Assembly: GCA_964019415.1 (NCBI GenBank)
Contig: OZ025870.1
Span: 1,802,501 to 1,866,500, forward strand
Direction: 5' to 3'
From: Ianthella basta
Taxonomy: Eukaryota > Porifera > Demospongiae > Verongiida > Ianthellidae
DNA length: 64,000 nucleotides
The notes beneath the pieces were generated by a model, which was given only the letters and a program-made list of their open reading frames with translations, had not been told where the DNA came from and did no database searches. Positions 23,417 to 33,553 of this stretch are shown piece after piece; position 1 is the stretch's first letter; each line of letters begins with the position of its first letter. The translations under genes were made by a program, and so were the position numbers.

Positions 23417-25198
23417 GGTACCGAACAAAAGAATGCATTCTAATGAATGCCGAATTTGTCAAGGCTCTCCTAGCAGCAGGTCCTAAAATTCATGCTATCG
23501 GGTTAGTTATCAATGTAGACGAAAGATTCAGTTTCAATATCCAATCAATGATTGGATTACTCCGTGAGCTGAAGATTGATTTGAAACACGTTTTGGTCAT
23601 ATTCACTCGTGGAGACACCCTATTACAAAACCCAACAGTGATGGCGTTGGAATAGAGATGTACAAAGAGATGTGAGTTGCTTCCACAGCACATAAAGAAA
23701 CTAGAATGCCTGGAGAGGTTGCTGGCAGACAGTAACAACAGATTTCTTGTCGTTGAGAACCAGCAACCATGTGAAAGAGACATCATAGCACATCAGCTAT
23801 TTGGATGCATTGATAGCATTGCAGCCGACCCAATGACCAATGACGCTTTTCTCAACTCCCTTGAGTGGTGGAATGAACAGCAAGCCAGCAAAAGTGAGAT
23901 GAAGAAGATTGAATCTGCAATAAATCAAGACAAAGCTAGCAGTGCGATAGTTAAGAAAGAACTGAGGAGAGTGAAAGAGGAGGAGAGTGTACTGTACACA
24001 CAAGAACACACTCTTGAGGCATTAAAATGCAAAGTCATGCAAAAGTTCGATGAAAAGGAATTATATCGATGCCTGTACTCGTGTGATATCAAATCGAGAT
24101 GATGGAATTGCCACCCTTGAGAGAGCAGCTGATGAAGTAGATGAGGTTATGAGAAATGTAACAATTGTAAAGATATCTGGTTTCTGTGCAAGCATTGCTG
24201 GTGGAGCCATCTTTACCGTAGGAACAGGACTTCTGCTTGGAGGTGTTACTGCTCCTGCTGGTATACCTTTAATGGCTATTGGTGGCGCAGTTGGTGGGGC
24301 TGGTACTGTTACAGCTATCGGAGGATCGATTGGGCAGTTGGTGGAGAGCAATAAGAAATTGAAACAGGCTAAGTTATGGCTGAACGTGAACAAGAAAATG
24401 TGCCAAGATTTAATAAGTGCACACGAAGGCCTATCAGAACAACATGATCACATTGTTGAGCTCTTTCCCGGCATTAATACTGAACTCCCAAAGGGAATTA
24501 AAGAGGTTGGTGAAATTGTGAAAACATGGAAAGACATAGCCCAGCACAGTGCAAAGGATGCAGCAGTGCTGGTAGCGAAGGCAGCTGGCAGTGGTCTTGG
24601 AGTTGCACAAGGTGTGCTTGAGGGCATTGATGCTGGTGCAGAGGTAGCAGCACTAGGTGCAAAAGCTGCTGCTAAAGCTGCTGGAGGTGTGGCTATTGGA
24701 TTGTCTGGTTTGGTCATGATAATTGACTTGGGCTTCCTCATCAAGTCAAGTTATGACCTGCACAAACTGCGCAAAGGACATCGCGCATAAATTTCCAAAA
24801 CCCTGATGGAAATTGCTGAGGCAGTTAGAGCAGAGAATAACTTTCTGCGAGAGGCCAATTGTGCTTCCAGATCAGGATCTATTGATCACCTTAATGGCAG
24901 TGTGATAGGCAATTCATTCATTGGCAATGAGGATCAACTGCTGAATAGCCTTGAGCCAGACCTCACCAATGAAGTTGTAATTGAATGTCATACAATGGGT
25001 GATGCTCAAGCATCAATCACACAAGATAAATGGTGGATTTACAATAGTGGTACCGGTGACGTGCCCATTCTATTCCTGGCAGAAGAAGCTGGCAAAGGTC
25101 CCAGCATTCTTACCATGCAACAGAACCCTGACAATGTCAGCACAATTCAACTGATCATTCAGGCAGACAGCGACACCGAATCTGGCACTGATGTTTAG
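23417..25198 (+). pseudogene. Broken AIG1-like GTPase fused to an ApoL-like membrane domain
   Basis: A plausible acceptor (TTGCTTTAG before 23418) opens a frame with the C-terminal half of an AIG1 GTP-binding domain. VINVDERFSF and LKHVLVIFTRGDTL are visible; RGD is the usual AIG1 G4. An in-frame TAG at 23653-23655 interrupts it, and the same frame resumes with RCELLPQHIKKLECLERLL and NNRFLVVENQ, again AIG1-like. A charged coiled-coil stretch follows to 24102. One frame over, 24050-24790 encodes an ApoL-like region: glycine-rich hydrophobic hairpin (GGAIFTVGTGLLLGG, PLMAIGGAVGGAGTVTAIGG), helices, then a second hydrophobic segment near its end. A TAA at 24788-24790 is followed in frame by a helical, acidic tail to 25198. 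One frameshift and two stops break the gene, and the P-loop exon is missing. Confidence 0.7.
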
Positions 25199-25945
25199 TA
25201 ATATAATCTAATATTAATTTTTGTGTCTAAAAATTTGCGAAGAATCGATTCTGATATCGATGATGCACCTCAAGCAAACACTTCAGACACTTGTGTACAT
25301 GTGTTGCATCCTAACATGGGCTTGCATGCTTAACAACTTAGCAATAGTTTACATTATTGTTTATAGTTTATATGTAATGCACACATAGAAGGTTGCATAG
25401 CAGTATAGGTTTTGCCTTATTTTGATGTAAAATATGAGTGATATGATCTAGAAAAGCTATTGTGATATAATTATTATAACAATGAAACTTGTTGCACATG
25501 GATTGAATTCTGCTGTCCAAAGTGACAGATGTTGCACCTCACATGGCTGCTCTCTAGTGCATGTGATCGTTATGCCTATTCTAAAATAAATGAACAATAC
25601 TCATGATCAATCAATGCAATTGTTACAGCATATTTATCCAAAATGATGCATGTGCATGTACATTGTGTGACATACAGTGAAGGTGAGGCAGTAAGGTTTG
25701 GAGGGTAGTAGGTATACACAGGGCAGCTGACAGCTCAGTGCATAGCATAATAACTATTATTAACATATAATTATAGTGACATTACATCATGATTGGGCCA
25801 GGGTTTCCAATTATTGCACAAACAATCAGGCAAGTAACAAGCATTGGTAATTTTATAATTATGCATACCTGATTGAAGAAGTTGTCCGGCTAGGTTGCAT
25901 CACTGGTAGTTTTTTTGGAAGTCACTAGCCAAAGATTTGATTTCT
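25199..25945. other. 3' flank of the GTPase-ApoL relic
   Basis: An AATAAA lies at 25585-25590. No gene. Confidence 0.4.
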
Positions 25946-26000
25946 TTACCAAACGTTTCAGCAGCTGACTGCATTTAGAGAGCAGCTACTTCAGTGGTAA
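25946..26000 (-). ncRNA. Hammerhead-ribozyme-like motif 1
   Basis: On the minus strand: TTACCA, CTGAAGT, a stem-II hairpin with two AGCTGCT arms (one mismatch), GAAACGTT, TGGTAA. TTACCA and TGGTAA pair perfectly as stem I. The catalytic box CTGANGA has a T in its last position, so this copy is probably inactive. Minimal stem III and this layout are typical of ribozymes in Penelope-like elements. Confidence 0.5.
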
Positions 26001-26426
26001 TGACTTACAGAGTGTGCGGTGGTTAAATAGGTGAGGGTGACAGCTAGCATACCTGCTAATACATTCAATAATAATACGATGCAATAATAATAATACAACT
26101 AGGGCATACATAAGAATGCAATAGGCCTCGCTGAATCGGCTGCTAATGACATCATTAAGATGGCCACACAAGCCGCCCAGTGACGCGATGCAAGAAAGTT
26201 CACACTGGCGTACCCACTGGCCTAGGTTAACTGTAGGGGCATGTGTCAAGGTAAGAACATCCTGCAAGTTGATGTAGGCCATGCGCTGGCCCAGGGAAAA
26301 GCCTGTGGTGGGAGCCACTTGAGATTATCCTGGTAGCTATTTATATGGTAATCCTGTAAAGACCTGAGTGGCTAGGCAGATTCATGCTGATATTTCTAAA
26401 AGACACTAGCCAAAGGGGGATCAGAT
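26001..26426. other. Stretch between two hammerhead-like motifs
   Basis: No coding signal. It could be the body of a short Penelope-derived repeat or retrozyme-like unit, because the motifs at both ends have the same orientation. Confidence 0.35.
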
Positions 26427-26468
26427 ATCAGACGTTTCGACAGCGCTACGACTGCCTTCATCAGTGAT
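26427..26468 (-). ncRNA. Hammerhead-ribozyme-like motif 2, intact core
   Basis: On the minus strand: ATCA (stem I), CTGATGA, hairpin with arms GGCAG and CTGTC (stem II), GAAACGTC, TGAT (stem I). The conserved CUGAUGA and GAAA boxes are both intact, stem I pairs ATCA with TGAT, and a cleavable GUC precedes the 3' stem strand. Self-cleavage is predicted from the motif only. Confidence 0.65.
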
Positions 26469-27050
26469 TACAATGGCACTTACAAGCAGGTGCACAAATA
26501 GGGGGGTGGTCACGTGACCATACTGCAATGTGACACGTGTCTGGTAATCGCCGTACAGCAGATATATAGATGCATGCGGGGAGAATGTTGTTGCGTTATA
26601 ATGCCTCTCTAATACAGTTGCAATTGACCTTTGTGTTTTAGGACAATGTCAATTGTACCTTCAAGGTATGGCAAGATATATGACTGTAGTGTGCACGTGG
26701 TTAATCATGAATCAAGCACACATTGGCAAGAGTGTACATGCCAGCTACATAATAGCTCATCATGACGGTTGTGATTGTAAGCTCTCTTATTTTCTCCTGC
26801 AAACATCAGTTAATTGCATTCAGCTTGTAGCTTTACCAAAGTTTTCAAAAGGCTGTTTGAGGTTGTATAAAACAGCACTCCTTGAACATTTATATTCCCG
26901 GAAATTGCTTTATTAATTAACAGTCAGCATGAAAAGAATGAAGATTTTAAGGTAACAGGTAATATAAAATACAGTAAGCTGTGACTTACTATACTGTCCT
27001 CACTTTGATGCGAAATATTAATGCTCTTCACGAGAGTTTACAATATTGCC
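26469..27050. other. Gene-free stretch
   Basis: No supported gene. Confidence 0.4.
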
Positions 27051-27054
27051 ATTG

Positions 27055-27378
27055 CATGGGAGAGTATGTGATTCCTATACTGGCATTGCCAGGTGCTACT
27101 GTATCACAAGTCTCATTGTCAGCATAACATTGTACTTCCTGGTATATTCTCACCTAGAGCTTTGCCAAAGAAATTTCACTCAAAACTCATGCCGGCCACT
27201 CAGATATTGATGCTTCCTTTCCAGCAGCAGTTGCTGTGTCTCTCCCTGGTGGAATGTTCATTCTAGCAGTGTGTTTTAATTTCATTGCATGGTGACCGAA
27301 AAAGCTGTGCAGACAGAGGGTTAATTCATGTGTGCGGCATTCAGTTGGGGAAGTGCCTGCTTTCTTGGAGGCATAAGT
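27055..27378 (+). pseudogene. Relic of a four-TM family gene, closest to the copy at 31857
   Basis: DNA matches 31890-32215 through TM1 to TM3: TCTCACCT.GAGCTTTGCCAAAG, CCAGCAGCAGTTGCTGTGTC and GCATTCAGTTGGGGAA are shared. Here GGAGCTT has become TAGAGCTT (a stop), ATTGGTGACC carries an insertion, and a TAA-containing insertion follows GGGTT. The copy stops after TM3. Confidence 0.8.
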
Positions 27379-27582
27379 AGTTATGTAATAAATTTCAAAT
27401 TGTAAGAACACTCGAAAGGACACTAGAAGAATATAAGGTAGCTCTGTTGTCACAGTTGTGAACTTAAAGCAATAATTTATATTTAATTGTTTTACAACAA
27501 TTGACAGCATTTATACAACTATAAATACGTAATTAGCAATTGCTGCAAAAGGATTGTGGTCAGTCTGTGAATATTCATGCTT

Positions 27583-27630
27583 CAGGTATCAGGTATCAGG
27601 TATTCTTATTTTACCTGGGGAACCGTTAGC
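27583..27630 (-). mobile_element. LINE 3' end, reverse orientation
   Basis: Reverse complement carries CCCCAGGTAAAATAAGAATA followed by three CCTGATA tail units. Same box as 6751-6791. Confidence 0.55.
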
Positions 27631-27789
27631 CAATGGCTACTGTAAATGGCACCCAGAAATATATACCTACCTACCTTATATACCTACAGTGTGTATCCAT
27701 AATAATAGGTTCATGTACATACGTAGTGAACAAACAAGCAGCCTTTGCACAACAGTCACTGTATGTATACTGTTCCTGCCTTAGCTTTG

Positions 27790-28005
27790 CTGCATCATGC
27801 CGCAATAGGAAGTTTATCGGGAGCTAGAGTTTGCAATACAATTTGACAGGCTTCATAGTTAGTATGCTAGATATACTTCTGGTAATAGATTAATCTAATT
27901 CTGAGCTGGAGCTTTGCCAAAAGGAATTCCACTGGATGTTCCACGCCATCACACTGTGCATTAATCTCTGCCTTCTGCAGCCATAATACTTATTATAATT
28001 CTTTT
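27790..28005 (+). pseudogene. TM1 fragment of the four-TM family, copy a
   Basis: GAGCTTTGCCAAAAGGAATTCCACTGG matches the conserved W-x-FAKGIPLEV codons and is preceded by degraded TM1. The same degraded block, including flanks, recurs at 29250-29465, so the relic itself was duplicated. Confidence 0.6.
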
Positions 28006-28380
28006 AATAATGACCTACAGAAATTGTCTGTAAACACGTGGCTCATGCATGCATGTATATTAGTTCAGTTAGATTCAGCTTGGCTGTGCCAGTTTGTTAT
28101 TAAGTGCCCTGCATGCATGTATACATAGTCTTGTTGACGGCTTAAGCAGCAGCAGCTGCATCGATCTAGGTACATGGTGAACATAGAAACCTTCATTGCT
28201 TGATCGATCATTAAATGGCATAATAATTGTCTTTGGACTGCTGCTGCATTCATAGTTATGGCACATGCATAATACGTTTAATATAATAACTACCATGCAT
28301 AATGTTGTGTTCCGAACTAGGTAGACATATGCACAATAATTGCATTATTGTTGCCATGGAAGTCATAATTATGCTATATT

Positions 28381-28500
28381 GAATATTCATGCCCGGGGTC
28401 TATAAAAGCACTCAAACCATCCTACCACACCGAGGAATTGTGTTGTGCTGTGTATCAATATCCATTGAACATGGCCAATCCTTGTGACTTCCGAGATGAT
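28381..28500 (+). pseudogene. Promoter and first codons of a four-TM gene, orphaned
   Basis: TGAATATTCATGCCC, TCTATAAAAGCA and ATGGCCAATCCTTGTGACTTCCG are nearly identical to 29851-29970, the promoter and start of the intact gene. After TTCCG the coding sequence is lost. Confidence 0.8.
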
Positions 28501-28940
28501 GAGATGAGATCTTGCACGTATGCAAATTGTGTCCCAAAGATTGAATATAATAATTTGTGCATGTCATAAGCAATGTTCTAGCTGGCGTGAGCAATAATAC
28601 ACTATTCCGAAGTTACAATGTTATTCTGGATGTAGCCAGGATGACCATGTGTAAATTTGTGTGGTTCTTCCCTGAATCCTCGGCAAATCTCCTGAGCTAG
28701 CACCACTGCGGCTGAGAGAATTATAGTACGCAATATTTAGCACTGCTTTCAAATTGTAAAAACACTAGAAAATATAGGAGGTATATAAGTTACCCCTGTT
28801 GTCACAGTTGTGAACTTAAAACATTAATTTATATTATTATTGTTTTGCAACAATTAACAGCATTTATACAGCTACAAATACATAATTAGCAATGGCTGCA
28901 GAAGGATTGTGGTTACAGAAATAAGTGGTCAGTCAGAAAG
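28501..28940. other. Stretch between relics
   Basis: About 28745-28930 repeats 27385-27560 (CACTAGAA.ATATA, GTTGTCACAGTTGTGAACTTAA). No gene. Confidence 0.5.
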
Positions 28941-29059
28941 GGTTGGTTCTCCAATACCAGCTTCACAACAGGGTTGAAAACCTTGCCGACGTTTTGACCA
29001 GATGCTCTGGTCTTCTTCAGGGCGAAGAATGTTGTGAAGCTGGTATTGGAGAACCGACC
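28941..29059 (-). ncRNA. Hammerhead-ribozyme-like motif 3 inside a 30-bp inverted repeat
   Basis: On the minus strand: GCC, CTGAAGA, a perfect stem II (GACCAG and CTGGTC), AAAACGTC, GGC. The second box is AAAA where active ribozymes have GAAA, so it is likely dead. Stem I is extended by the flanking inverted repeat (28941-28970 with 29030-29059, sharing CTTCACAACA/TGTTGTGAAG and CCAATACCAG/CTGGTATTGG). Confidence 0.6.
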
Positions 29060-29249
29060 CTATCTGATGCCTGAGCCAGCTGAGAAGCCCTCACTTCATT
29101 AAGTGGTCAGTCTGTGAATATCCATACTTATATACCCACAGTGTGTGTGTGTGTGTGTGTGCATAGGTTCATGTACGTACATACGTAATAAAAAAGCAAA
29201 CAGCCTTTGCACAACAGTCACTGTATGTATACTGTTCCTGCCTTTGCTG

Positions 29250-29465
29250 CATCAAGCCCCAATAGGAGGTTTATCTGGAGCTAGAGTTTGCAATACAAAT
29301 TATTAATAACAGGCTTCATTGTTAGTATATATGCTAGATATACTTCTGGTAATCTAATTCCGAGCTGGAGCTTTGCCAAAGGAATTCCACTGGATGTTCC
29401 AGGCCCATCACACTGTGCATTAATCTCTGCCTTTCGCAGCCGTAATACTTATTATAATTCTTTTA
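29250..29465 (+). pseudogene. TM1 fragment of the four-TM family, copy b
   Basis: Near-duplicate of 27790-28005, with GAGCTTTGCCAAAGGAATTCCACTGG retained. Confidence 0.6.
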
Positions 29466-29850
29466 ATAATGACCCGCAGAAATAGTCTGTAAACACACGG
29501 CTCATGCGTGCATGTACATGCATGCATGTATATTAGTTCAGCTAGATTCAGTTGTGTTCAGTTGTGCCAGTTTGTTATTAAGTGGCATGTATACATAGTC
29601 TTCTTGACGTCTTAAGCAGCAGCAGCTGCATCGATCTATGTACATGGTGAACACAGAAACATGCATGCATGATTGATTGGCATAATATTTGTCTTGGGGC
29701 ATGCTGCTGCATTCATAATTATGGCACATGCATAATACGTATTATATATATAATAACTGCTATGCGTACGTAATGTTGTGTTCCGAACTAGGTAGACATA
29801 TGCACAATAATTACATTATTGTTGCCATGGAAGTCATAATTATGCTATAT

Positions 29851-29861
29851 TGAATATTCAT
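29851..29861 (+). promoter_or_regulatory. GAATATTC element upstream of four-TM gene 1
   Basis: TGAATATTCAT lies 96 bases before the ATG. The same motif is found at 106 and 85 bases in the other two intact genes. GAA-N2-TTC is also the core spacing of a heat-shock element. Confidence 0.45.
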
Positions 29862-29871
29862 GCCCATGGTC

Positions 29872-29879
29872 TATAAAAG
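29872..29879 (+). promoter_or_regulatory. TATA box of four-TM gene 1
   Basis: TATAAAAG, 75 bases upstream of the ATG and conserved in the orphaned promoter at 28381-28500. Confidence 0.65.
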
Positions 29880-29946
29880 CATACAAACCATCCTACCACC
29901 ACCGAGGAATTGTGTTGTGCTAGCTGTGTATCAATATCGATTGAAC

Positions 29947-30486
29947 ATGGCCAATCCTTGTGACTTCCGTGCCAGGTGGACCTATTGCTACTGTATGATT
30001 GGACTTGTGTTTAGTGTACTATTGTACTTCGTAGTACTGAGTCTAAGCTGGGGGTTTGCCGAAGGAATTCCACTTGAAGTTCACAATTATAAACCGGATG
30101 AAACTAACAATTCTCTTGCAGCAGCTGTTGCTCTGACATTGCCTGCTGCAGTCTTCATAGCAGCCTTGTGCTGTGTTATGGGTTGTGACAATGAGGAATG
30201 TGGAGACTCAGGATTCATTTGTGCTGCATTCAGTTGGGGCTGTGCCTGCTGTTGTAGTGGCACATTTAGTGCTATTGGTGCTGGGTATCTATTTTTAGCA
30301 GCTTCATCTCCACCTCCACCTAATGTATTCAACACCCTGAACTACACAGTCTTTGCAGTCATCACTGGAGTACTGGCATCTGCTGCAGCCATCGTTTACT
30401 GCTGCAGTGTGTGTGGCTATGGTTTGAAAAGGTTTGATGGAAAAAATTGTGTCTGGCAAAACAGCAGATATGAACTTACAGTGTGA
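29947..30486 (+). CDS. Four-transmembrane protein, tandem family member 1
   Basis: A 179-residue single-exon ORF starting MANPCDF. Hydrophobic segments lie at about residues 15-36, 56-77, 90-118 and 128-148, so four membrane passes are expected. A conserved box SWGFAEGIPLEVH sits after TM1, ICAAFSWG opens TM3, and KRFDGKNCVW follows TM4. Cysteines are frequent in TM3 (CACCCSG). The layout resembles small tetraspan families, but no named family is recognised. The start is fixed by a TATA box and by the same ATG in a relic promoter. The large loop after TM1 differs most from its paralogues. Function unknown. Confidence 0.75.
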   Translation: MANPCDFRARWTYCYCMIGLVFSVLLYFVVLSLSWGFAEGIPLEVHNYKPDETNNSLAAAVALTLPAAVFIAALCCVMGCDNEECGDSGFICAAFSWGCACCCSGTFSAIGAGYLFLAASSPPPPNVFNTLNYTVFAVITGVLASAAAIVYCCSVCGYGLKRFDGKNCVWQNSRYELTV

Positions 30487-30755
30487 CCCAAATTTCAGGT
30501 ACTTTAACATTTTTGTACAATGATACCATTAGCATGCGAGTACACTGTTAAATTATAGTCTTATGCACAAATGTATACAAACAGGTACACATTCTGTACA
30601 CCTGTAGCTAGCCTAAATAGTCAAGTACATTATGCACAATGTTATACACAATTGAATGCATCTATGACTGTAGCTAGTGTGTGTGTGAAACTACTATAAT
30701 ATTATTCATTTCACTGGCACCTATGATGCTGGTGGTCTAGACAACCACCACTGAG
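30487..30755. other. 3' flank of four-TM gene 1
   Basis: No gene. Confidence 0.4.
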
Positions 30756-31130
30756 ATAGGATCAAGCTCCTTAGCAACATTAGTGTATTCATGGTCTGAG
30801 CAAGCTAATGTTGATGCCCTTCCTGCAGGAGGTGTGTTTAGATTACATTATTCATTGCTAATGATACTCTATAGTCTCCAGCACAATAATAAACAGCCCG
30901 CCCATGCTCATTCCAAGAAACAGAGCATTCCATTCCAAATATGGCATCGCCCAACGCACTGTGATGTTGACTCAGATGAGTAGATGCTGCTATGGCACAC
31001 TGTATGTGGGGTTGACATTACAATATTGAGAGCGAGAGCAAGTGGAAGATTCAACCAGCAATTGCAGTCATGCATGTCATATGACCCTGTGTTCAAATTG
31101 GTGACACAAGTGCTGACATATGTATAACTG
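30756..31130 (+). pseudogene. Remnant of the single-TM module's 5' region, unit 1
   Basis: CTTAGCAACATTAG..TATTCATGGTCTGAGCAA and CATTCCAAGAAA...GCATTCCATTCCAAATA.GGCA match 32965-33160 and 37715-37900. The TM-coding part present in those two copies is missing here. Confidence 0.6.
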
Positions 31131-31497
31131 TTTGTATGTCTGGGACTGGAGATGCTGGCTGTACTGATGGTCTAACTATGCATGCATGTATGTGATTGAA
31201 TGTATACTGATTGTACTTAGCACCATGCAGTTCTAGGATCTGCTGCATGCAGGCGTACATGCATGTAATTAATTGTATAATTATACTTTGCCTTTACAGT
31301 GGTTCTGGATCTCCATAGCATTAAAACAATTGCAAGGTGTTGAGAGACGAGCTTGCTATATGTAGCTACTATTATGTGCAAAATATATGTGATTATGTAC
31401 TTAGCTAGCTGTATGTTTACATTCTCATCACAACATTAATTCAGTTGGCAAGAGAACTAAATCTCAGCTTCGGAGGCAAAGTAAAACCCGATCCTTT
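31131..31497. other. Gene-free stretch
   Basis: No supported gene. Confidence 0.4.
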
Positions 31498-31540
31498 ACA
31501 CAGTTGACAAAGACCTTCAGGTCGAAATGTCCTGCATTTG
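31498..31540 (+). ncRNA. Degenerate hammerhead-like motif 4
   Basis: On the plus strand: CAG, TTGACAA, GACC-TTCA-GGTC, GAAATGTC, CTG. Relative to CTGANGA the first box has two transitions, so it is dead. Stem II and the GAAA box are intact, and CAG pairs with CTG. Confidence 0.4.
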
Positions 31541-31750
31541 ATTGATTTATCATTATCAGTTGTGTCTTGCTCAAGAATCTCGTATCATTGTAAAACCTGC
31601 ATGCATGCATGTTGCAGTAATCATATAATGCATGCACGTTAATACATAATGCTGTACTGAACTATGGCATGCAGCATCTGAAGGCCCATGCAGCAAACTA
31701 CATTATGAAATGGCTGCAGAAGTGTTGTGGTTACGGAAGTGGTGCGGTCA

Positions 31751-31768
31751 ATGAATATTCATATAAAA
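31751..31768 (+). promoter_or_regulatory. GAATATTC palindrome and TATA box of four-TM gene 2
   Basis: ATGAATATTCAT (a perfect 12-bp palindrome) runs into TATAAAA at 31762-31768, 89 bases before the ATG. Confidence 0.55.
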
Positions 31769-31856
31769 TGGCATACTATTTATATATACAAGCAAACAGT
31801 CTTACCACAACTCGCTGTGACTTACACGTACTGTGCTGTTCCTGCTTTGCTGCGAA

Positions 31857-32462
31857 ATGCTCTTCAGGAGAATTTGCAAGTTGGCCATTGGGAGAGTTTG
31901 TGATTTTAATAGCAAGATTGCCAGATGCTACTGTATCACAGGTCTCATTGTTAGCATACCGTTGTACTTCCTGGTGCTAATTCTCACCTGGAGCTTTGCC
32001 AAAGGAATTCCACTCGAAGTTCGAATTCATGTCGGCCACTCAGATATTGATCCTTCCTTTCCAGCAGCAGTTGCTGTGTCTCTACCTGGTGGATTGTTCA
32101 TTCTGGCAGTATGTTTTGTTTTCATTGGTGACCGAAAAGGTTGTGCAGACAGAGGGTTCATGTGTGCGGCGTTCAGTTGGGGAACTGCCTTCTTTTTTAG
32201 TGGCATAAGTAGTTTTATAGGTGCTGGGGCTCTATTTATTGCAGCTGCAAATCCTCCTGCACCAGATGTATTCAACCCCCAAAGCTACACTGCTTTTGCA
32301 GCCATCGCTGGGATATTGGCAGCCATTGCAGGCATTGCTTACTGCATCACCGTAGGTGGCTACAGTGCTAAAAGGCTTAAGGGGAAAAGTTTTGTCTGGC
32401 TAAATGAAGAATTCAAACCTTGTCCAGCAATGTTTGAACCTGATTACGAGCCCCTGGCATGA
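31857..32462 (+). CDS. Four-transmembrane protein, tandem family member 2
   Basis: 201 residues, single exon. TM segments at about 25-46, 70-92, 100-130 and 140-162. The family boxes are WSFAKGIPLEV after TM1, GDRKGCADRGFMCAAFSWG before TM3 and a basic-aromatic segment (KRLKGKSFVW) after TM4; the C-terminus is acidic with prolines. I chose ATG 31857 because it lies at the right distance from the TATA box and lines up with the start of member 3 (both begin ML and reach IGR.C.F). Upstream in-frame codons have no ATG support. A poly(A) signal follows at 32541. Function unknown; plasma or organelle membrane location is inferred from hydrophobicity only. Confidence 0.8.
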   Translation: MLFRRICKLAIGRVCDFNSKIARCYCITGLIVSIPLYFLVLILTWSFAKGIPLEVRIHVGHSDIDPSFPAAVAVSLPGGLFILAVCFVFIGDRKGCADRGFMCAAFSWGTAFFFSGISSFIGAGALFIAAANPPAPDVFNPQSYTAFAAIAGILAAIAGIAYCITVGGYSAKRLKGKSFVWLNEEFKPCPAMFEPDYEPLA

Positions 32463-32540
32463 CCAATATTTTGTATACATGAACACAGAATGTTTTGTAG
32501 TATATGCTTACATACCTATTAAGTATCATGATGGTTATGA

Positions 32541-32546
32541 AATAAA
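32541..32546 (+). terminator. Poly(A) signal of four-TM gene 2
   Basis: AATAAA, 79 bases after the stop codon. Confidence 0.55.
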
Positions 32547-33283
32547 GTTATGTATATTAAACAGCCTTAAATATAGCTATATACTCTCACTCTCTTACCA
32601 GTATCTTTTATGATTAACAAAATTAATGTAGTCTTCAATTTGAAATAATTATGCAATTCAGTTACTATGTATAATTACAACCAACCACTCGTGCATGCAT
32701 GTGGCAAGCATCCATGCTTGGCTCAAGACCTAGGTAGCCTGCAAGATGCACATGCACGTGGGTCCCTTTGGGCTGGTTGGCATGGTGTGCTGTGAGATAT
32801 ATGGTTTGCTGCACACTGATTGGTGCCATTAACCATGCATAGCTATAAGTGAATACATGTACGTGTTTGTGAGTGGTGCAGGTCACACATCACCGTCATT
32901 CTGTCATTTGGACTGATATCATGTCTCTGGCCTATGGGTGATCTGGACAATCACCAAAGGATGCATATGGTGAGTTCCTTAGCAACATTTGCTTATTCAT
33001 GGTCTGAGCAAACTAATGTTTATCACAATCTACTGGGAGGTGTGATTTATATTAGATTCATTGCTAGCATCTACTTCATATTCTCCAACACAATAAACAA
33101 CCATTGTACTATGCCCTTCCAAGAAATGGGCATTCCATTCCAAATAAGGCACTGTCCACCCCCTGTGAATACGCTTATTGCATAAACATTCATACAGATG
33201 CTGCTGGGACACAATACAGATGAAGCCACAAGACCAGGGGAGAGCGAGAGCAAGCGGCTGATATATAACCAGCAATCCCAAGT
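32547..33283. other. Spacer and 5' region of single-TM module, unit 2
   Basis: 32880-33160 carries the module upstream block (TCACCGTCATTCTGTCATTTGG, ATTCATGGTCTGAGCAAACT, AGAAATGGGCATTCCATTCC) shared with units 1 and 3. No separate gene. Confidence 0.5.
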
Positions 33284-33553
33284 ATGTCATGGCCATATGT
33301 ACCGATTGGTGTCCCTACTGCTGTGCTGACGGAACGAGTCACTGCGTTTGGAAACGTTGATCAGACGTCTGTGATAATCACCGTCATTCTGTCATTTGGA
33401 GGTTTGGCATGGGCAATTTTTTTTTATATGTGGTGTTCACCAAGTGGTGCTGCTGTCAGGGGGCATCTGTTCGTGGAAAATGTCAAGGGAAGATTAAGGA
33501 AATATGCTGTGGTAAAGAAGCTCCAATTAGTGGGGGTTGGAATCACGAGTTGA
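33284..33553 (+). CDS. Single-TM module protein, unit 2, probably frameshifted
   Basis: The frame encodes VPTAVLTERVTAFGNVDQTS, then a hydrophobic helix (ITVILSFGGLAWAIFFYMW), then SPSGA and a basic tail containing RLRKYAVVKKL. Its homologue at 37991 has the same N-terminus and helix followed by a Cys-rich CCCRGAS. Reading the next frame here gives CCQGASVRGKCQGKIKEICC, so an indel near 33447 has probably shifted the tail. The helix plus cysteines would suit a palmitoylated type III membrane protein; this is inference. No family recognised. Confidence 0.45.
   Translation: MSWPYVPIGVPTAVLTERVTAFGNVDQTSVIITVILSFGGLAWAIFFYMWCSPSGAAVRGHLFVENVKGRLRKYAVVKKLQLVGVGITS

Noticed and set aside
23653..24790. 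Stop-codon readthrough or recoding in the GTPase-ApoL gene
   Set aside because: TAG, TAA and a frameshift are all present and the P-loop exon is missing, so ordinary decay explains it better.
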